Made by a program: the position numbers and the translations under genes. The notes under the pieces were generated by a model, which saw nothing but the letters and a program-made list of their open reading frames with translations, had not been told where the DNA came from and did not search any database. Positions 4,797 to 5,141 of a stretch of 5,141 nt of DNA are shown one piece after another. Numbering within the stretch: position 1 is the stretch's first letter; the number at the start of each line of letters is the position of its first letter. Source of the DNA: Phycisphaerales bacterium (GTDB lineage: Bacteria > Planctomycetota > Phycisphaerae > Sedimentisphaerales > Anaerobacaceae); NCBI GenBank assembly GCA_011057845.1, contig DSDB01000524.1:1-5141 (forward strand). The letters run 5' to 3'.

Positions 4797-5141
4797 ATGT
4801 ACCCGTTTCCGAGTTGGTATGAGAACGAGGAAATCGGGGAGGTTCTGTTCCTAACCGATAGCGAGACCACCAAGAAACTCCGAATCAGCCCCCATCTGAC
4901 GTGGGAGGACATGATCGGCCATGGGGCCATTCAGCGCATCTACCCGGAGGCGATTCCCGGTGCAACCGCCAAGGGAGGCTTTCCGTGCCCGCCCGAGATC
5001 GCGAAAGAAATCATGCGAGGCCACATGAATCGCCTAATGCGGGCGGCAGGCTATCTGCGGCTCTACATCGATGACCAGGGCCAATTACACCGGACCGACG
5101 GACCGGCGATCGTACGGCGGGACGGTGGGCGCGAATGGTAT
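4797..5141 (+). CDS. Phage hypothetical protein with a start of DGPA-type repeats, 3' end cut by window edge
   Basis: The frame is open from the ATG at 4797 to the last base, 115 residues, with AAAGGAGG (4784-4791) five bases upstream, the strongest ribosome binding site in the window. The N-terminal part (1-85) is unrecognised and includes LTWEDMIGHGAIQRIYPEAI (34-53) and a helix EIAKEIMRGHMNRLMRAAGY (67-86). The last part changes character: LRLYIDDQGQLHRTDGPA (87-104) followed by IVRRDGGREWY. LHR.DGPA followed by a GxxxWY element is the unit of a short repeat seen, as I recall, in phage and bacterial proteins, often in tandem (…WYxxGxLHRxDGPA…). Only one unit is inside the window and more may follow. 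The role of these repeats is not established to my knowledge. This gene follows the regulator by 18 bases and is likely in the same transcript. Confidence 0.78.
   Translation, partial: MYPFPSWYENEEIGEVLFLTDSETTKKLRISPHLTWEDMIGHGAIQRIYPEAIPGATAKGGFPCPPEIAKEIMRGHMNRLMRAAGYLRLYIDDQGQLHRTDGPAIVRRDGGREWY

Noticed and set aside
1..5141. CRISPR array, tRNA/rRNA, insertion sequence or complete toxin-antitoxin pair
   Set aside because: No regularly spaced repeats, cloverleaf, transposase or toxin-like partner of the small regulator could be found by eye.

Overview
This window looks like part of a tailed bacteriophage or prophage genome with high GC content. The host cannot be fixed from the sequence. 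GC-rich third codon positions suggest a GC-rich bacterial host, but nothing here identifies a phylum. No integrase, tRNA, attachment site, insertion sequence or CRISPR array is visible, so a free phage and a prophage cannot be told apart.

The left two thirds (1-3586, minus strand) is a compact head and DNA-packaging operon read right to left. It holds the terminase small subunit, a likely hidden overlapping gene (or frameshifted tail of the small subunit), the terminase large subunit, a 66-residue phage protein, and a head-to-tail connecting portal protein of the podovirus (T7-like) type that runs off the left edge. Three successive junctions are ATGA stop/start overlaps or tight couplings. 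The product of this module would be the motor and the portal vertex through which DNA is pumped into the prohead. The portal frame has no stop inside the window, and its antisense strand carries a long, meaningless open frame that could mislead an automatic annotator.

The stretch 3587-3785 separates divergent transcription units. It holds three A-tracts spaced by about one helical turn, followed by a plausible rightward promoter and a very short leader reading frame. It is markedly AT-rich compared with its surroundings.

The right third (3786-5141, plus strand) is a cassette of small genes, most with strong AAAGGAG-type ribosome binding sites. They are an unrecognised 95-residue protein, an unrecognised 117-residue protein, a 72-residue Cro/XRE-like helix-turn-helix regulator, and a partial protein that reaches an LHR.DGPA repeat unit just before the window ends. 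This looks like the start of an early or accessory region facing away from the packaging genes.

The most unusual signal is in the 3' part of the small terminase gene. At about position 3117 the GC-rich third-position pattern jumps to the +1 frame, where a 65-codon frame with its own ATG and a Shine-Dalgarno-like sequence continues to 2920. I did not find a convincing new defence or other complete system.
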